Assembly: GCF_014873145.1 (NCBI RefSeq)
Contig: NZ_JADBEK010000001.1
Span: 10,912,001 to 10,976,000, forward strand
Direction: 5' to 3'
Source: Nonomuraea angiospora
GTDB taxonomy: Bacteria > Actinomycetota > Actinomycetes > Streptosporangiales > Streptosporangiaceae
Length of the DNA stretch: 64,000 bases
Position 1 is the stretch's first letter, and each line of letters begins with the position of its first letter. This document shows, in pieces, positions 63,169 through 64,000 of this stretch. The translations under genes and the position numbers were made by a program. Below the pieces are notes generated by a model. That model did not search any database, was not told where the DNA came from, and saw nothing but the letters and a program-made list of their open reading frames with translations.

Positions 63169-64000
63169 ATGACCGAAACCATGCCCGATTACCCCTTCCC
63201 GCGCACGACGGCACTGGAGCCGCCGAAGGAGTGGGCCGAGCTGCAGGACCGCTGCCCCGTGGCCCACGTACGGCTGCCCAGCGGCGACGCCGCCACGCTG
63301 CTGACCCGCTACGACGACGTCCGCGCGCTGCTCACCGACACCAGCTTCCAGCGCGGAGGCGAGGGCGCGGCGCGGGTGTCCACGACGGAGGACGGCGGGA
63401 TCTTCAGCCGCAGCAGCACCACGCGCATGCGGGAGGGCGAGGACCACCTGCGCTGGCGGCGGCTGCTCAGCAAGTCCTTCACCATCCGCAAGATGGAGTC
63501 CTGGCGCCCCCGGGTGCAGCAGATGACCGACGAGCTCATCGACGACCTGCTCAAGTCCGGCTCGCCCGCCAACCTGTCGCTCCAGCTGGGCCTGCCGCTG
63601 CCGGTGCGGGTCATCTGCGCCCTCGTCGGCGCCCCCAGCGAGGACCAGGACAAGTTCGCGCACTGGTCGCAGGTCATGCTGACGCTGACGCGCTACTCGC
63701 AGGAGGAGGTGGCGAAGACGTACGAGGAGTTCGGCGCGTACGTCTCCGCCCTGGTCGAGGAGAAGCGGACGGATCCCGGCGACGACCTGCTCAGCGAGCT
63801 GACCCAGATCACCGACAGCGAGGACGGCCGGCTCAGCCACGAAGAGCTGATCACCACCGTGATGGCGCTGCTGCTGGCCGGGCACGAGACCACGTCCAAC
63901 ATGATCGCCATCATGGCCGCGATGCTGCTGGCGGAGCCGGAGCGCTACCAGGCGGTCATCGACGACCCCGCGCTGATCCCCGGCACCGTCGAGGAGGTGC
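63169..64000 (+). CDS. Cytochrome P450, 3' truncated by the window
   Basis: The first 277 codons are present; no stop occurs before the window end. It begins MTETMPDYPFPRTTALEPPK and has the HLRWRRLLSKSF helix and I-helix motif LLLAGHETTSN. The ExxR and haem Cys motifs would lie beyond the window. It resembles CYP105/CYP107-like macrolide or terpenoid hydroxylases of actinomycetes. The ATG at 63169 has only a weak SD; an alternative ATG is at 63181. Confidence 0.93.
   Translation, partial: MTETMPDYPFPRTTALEPPKEWAELQDRCPVAHVRLPSGDAATLLTRYDDVRALLTDTSFQRGGEGAARVSTTEDGGIFSRSSTTRMREGEDHLRWRRLLSKSFTIRKMESWRPRVQQMTDELIDDLLKSGSPANLSLQLGLPLPVRVICALVGAPSEDQDKFAHWSQVMLTLTRYSQEEVAKTYEEFGAYVSALVEEKRTDPGDDLLSELTQITDSEDGRLSHEELITTVMALLLAGHETTSNMIAIMAAMLLAEPERYQAVIDDPALIPGTVEEV

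Overview
The window is GC-rich DNA from a filamentous actinomycete. GTG and occasional TTG starts, GC-rich third codon positions, many secreted glycoside hydrolases, LacI/TetR/MarR/PucR regulators and cytochromes P450 all fit. The combination of families is most like Streptosporangiaceae (for example Nonomuraea), but I infer the genus from style and cannot prove it. No rRNA, tRNA, CRISPR array, transposase or integrase was seen. Genes are cut at both ends: a carbohydrate-binding protein at 1-503 and a P450 from 63169 to the end.

Layout. 1-3976: secreted polysaccharide-degrading proteins sharing CBM35-like modules (partial protein, GH27 alpha-galactosidase, GH75 chitosanase). 4048-8718: acyl-CoA ligase, sugar-binding lipoprotein and AraC regulator on the minus strand, with a divergent PhyH-type dioxygenase. 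8727-13948: ChrB-like protein, then an amidohydrolase/MHS-transporter operon divergent from a PucR regulator. 13987-19231: MprAB-like two-component system and secreted proteins (repeat protein, EEP-fold protein, DUF5829-like protein), plus a ROK gene remnant. 19349-24502: MFS exporter/TetR pair with two clear palindromic operators, an internally deleted DHFR-like gene, and a large LuxR-type ATPase regulator. 24535-28672: secreted alpha/beta-hydrolase and KatG.

28739-34785 is a compact lanthipeptide locus. A 56-codon precursor gene (31574-31744) lies directly upstream of a three-domain LanKC/LanL-like synthetase. Divergent to it are an ABC exporter and a translationally coupled MauE-thioredoxin-like membrane protein. 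The cyclase has an all-cysteine zinc triad (WCQG...CCG) with the spacing of NisC and ProcM, unusual for this architecture.

34946-42503 is a second accessory system: a 2295-residue secreted multidomain protein ending in a NucA/NucB-type nuclease motif, followed by a small AT-richer gene that is probably its immunity partner.

42619-45480: methyltransferase, then a TetR-ferredoxin-P450 operon with a strong, apparently leaderless promoter. 45542-52446: alpha-rhamnosidase plus sugar ABC importer operon with a divergent LacI regulator. 52457-54413: DoxX, MarR and LigB/DODA-type dioxygenase genes around three MarR-type boxes exactly 34 bp apart. 54450-62630: LacI regulator and a divergent ABC importer-GH3-GH43 operon, probably for xylo- or gluco-oligosaccharides, with a small upstream ORF. 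62631-63168: degenerate 43-bp tandem repeats and an operator-like palindrome before the last P450.
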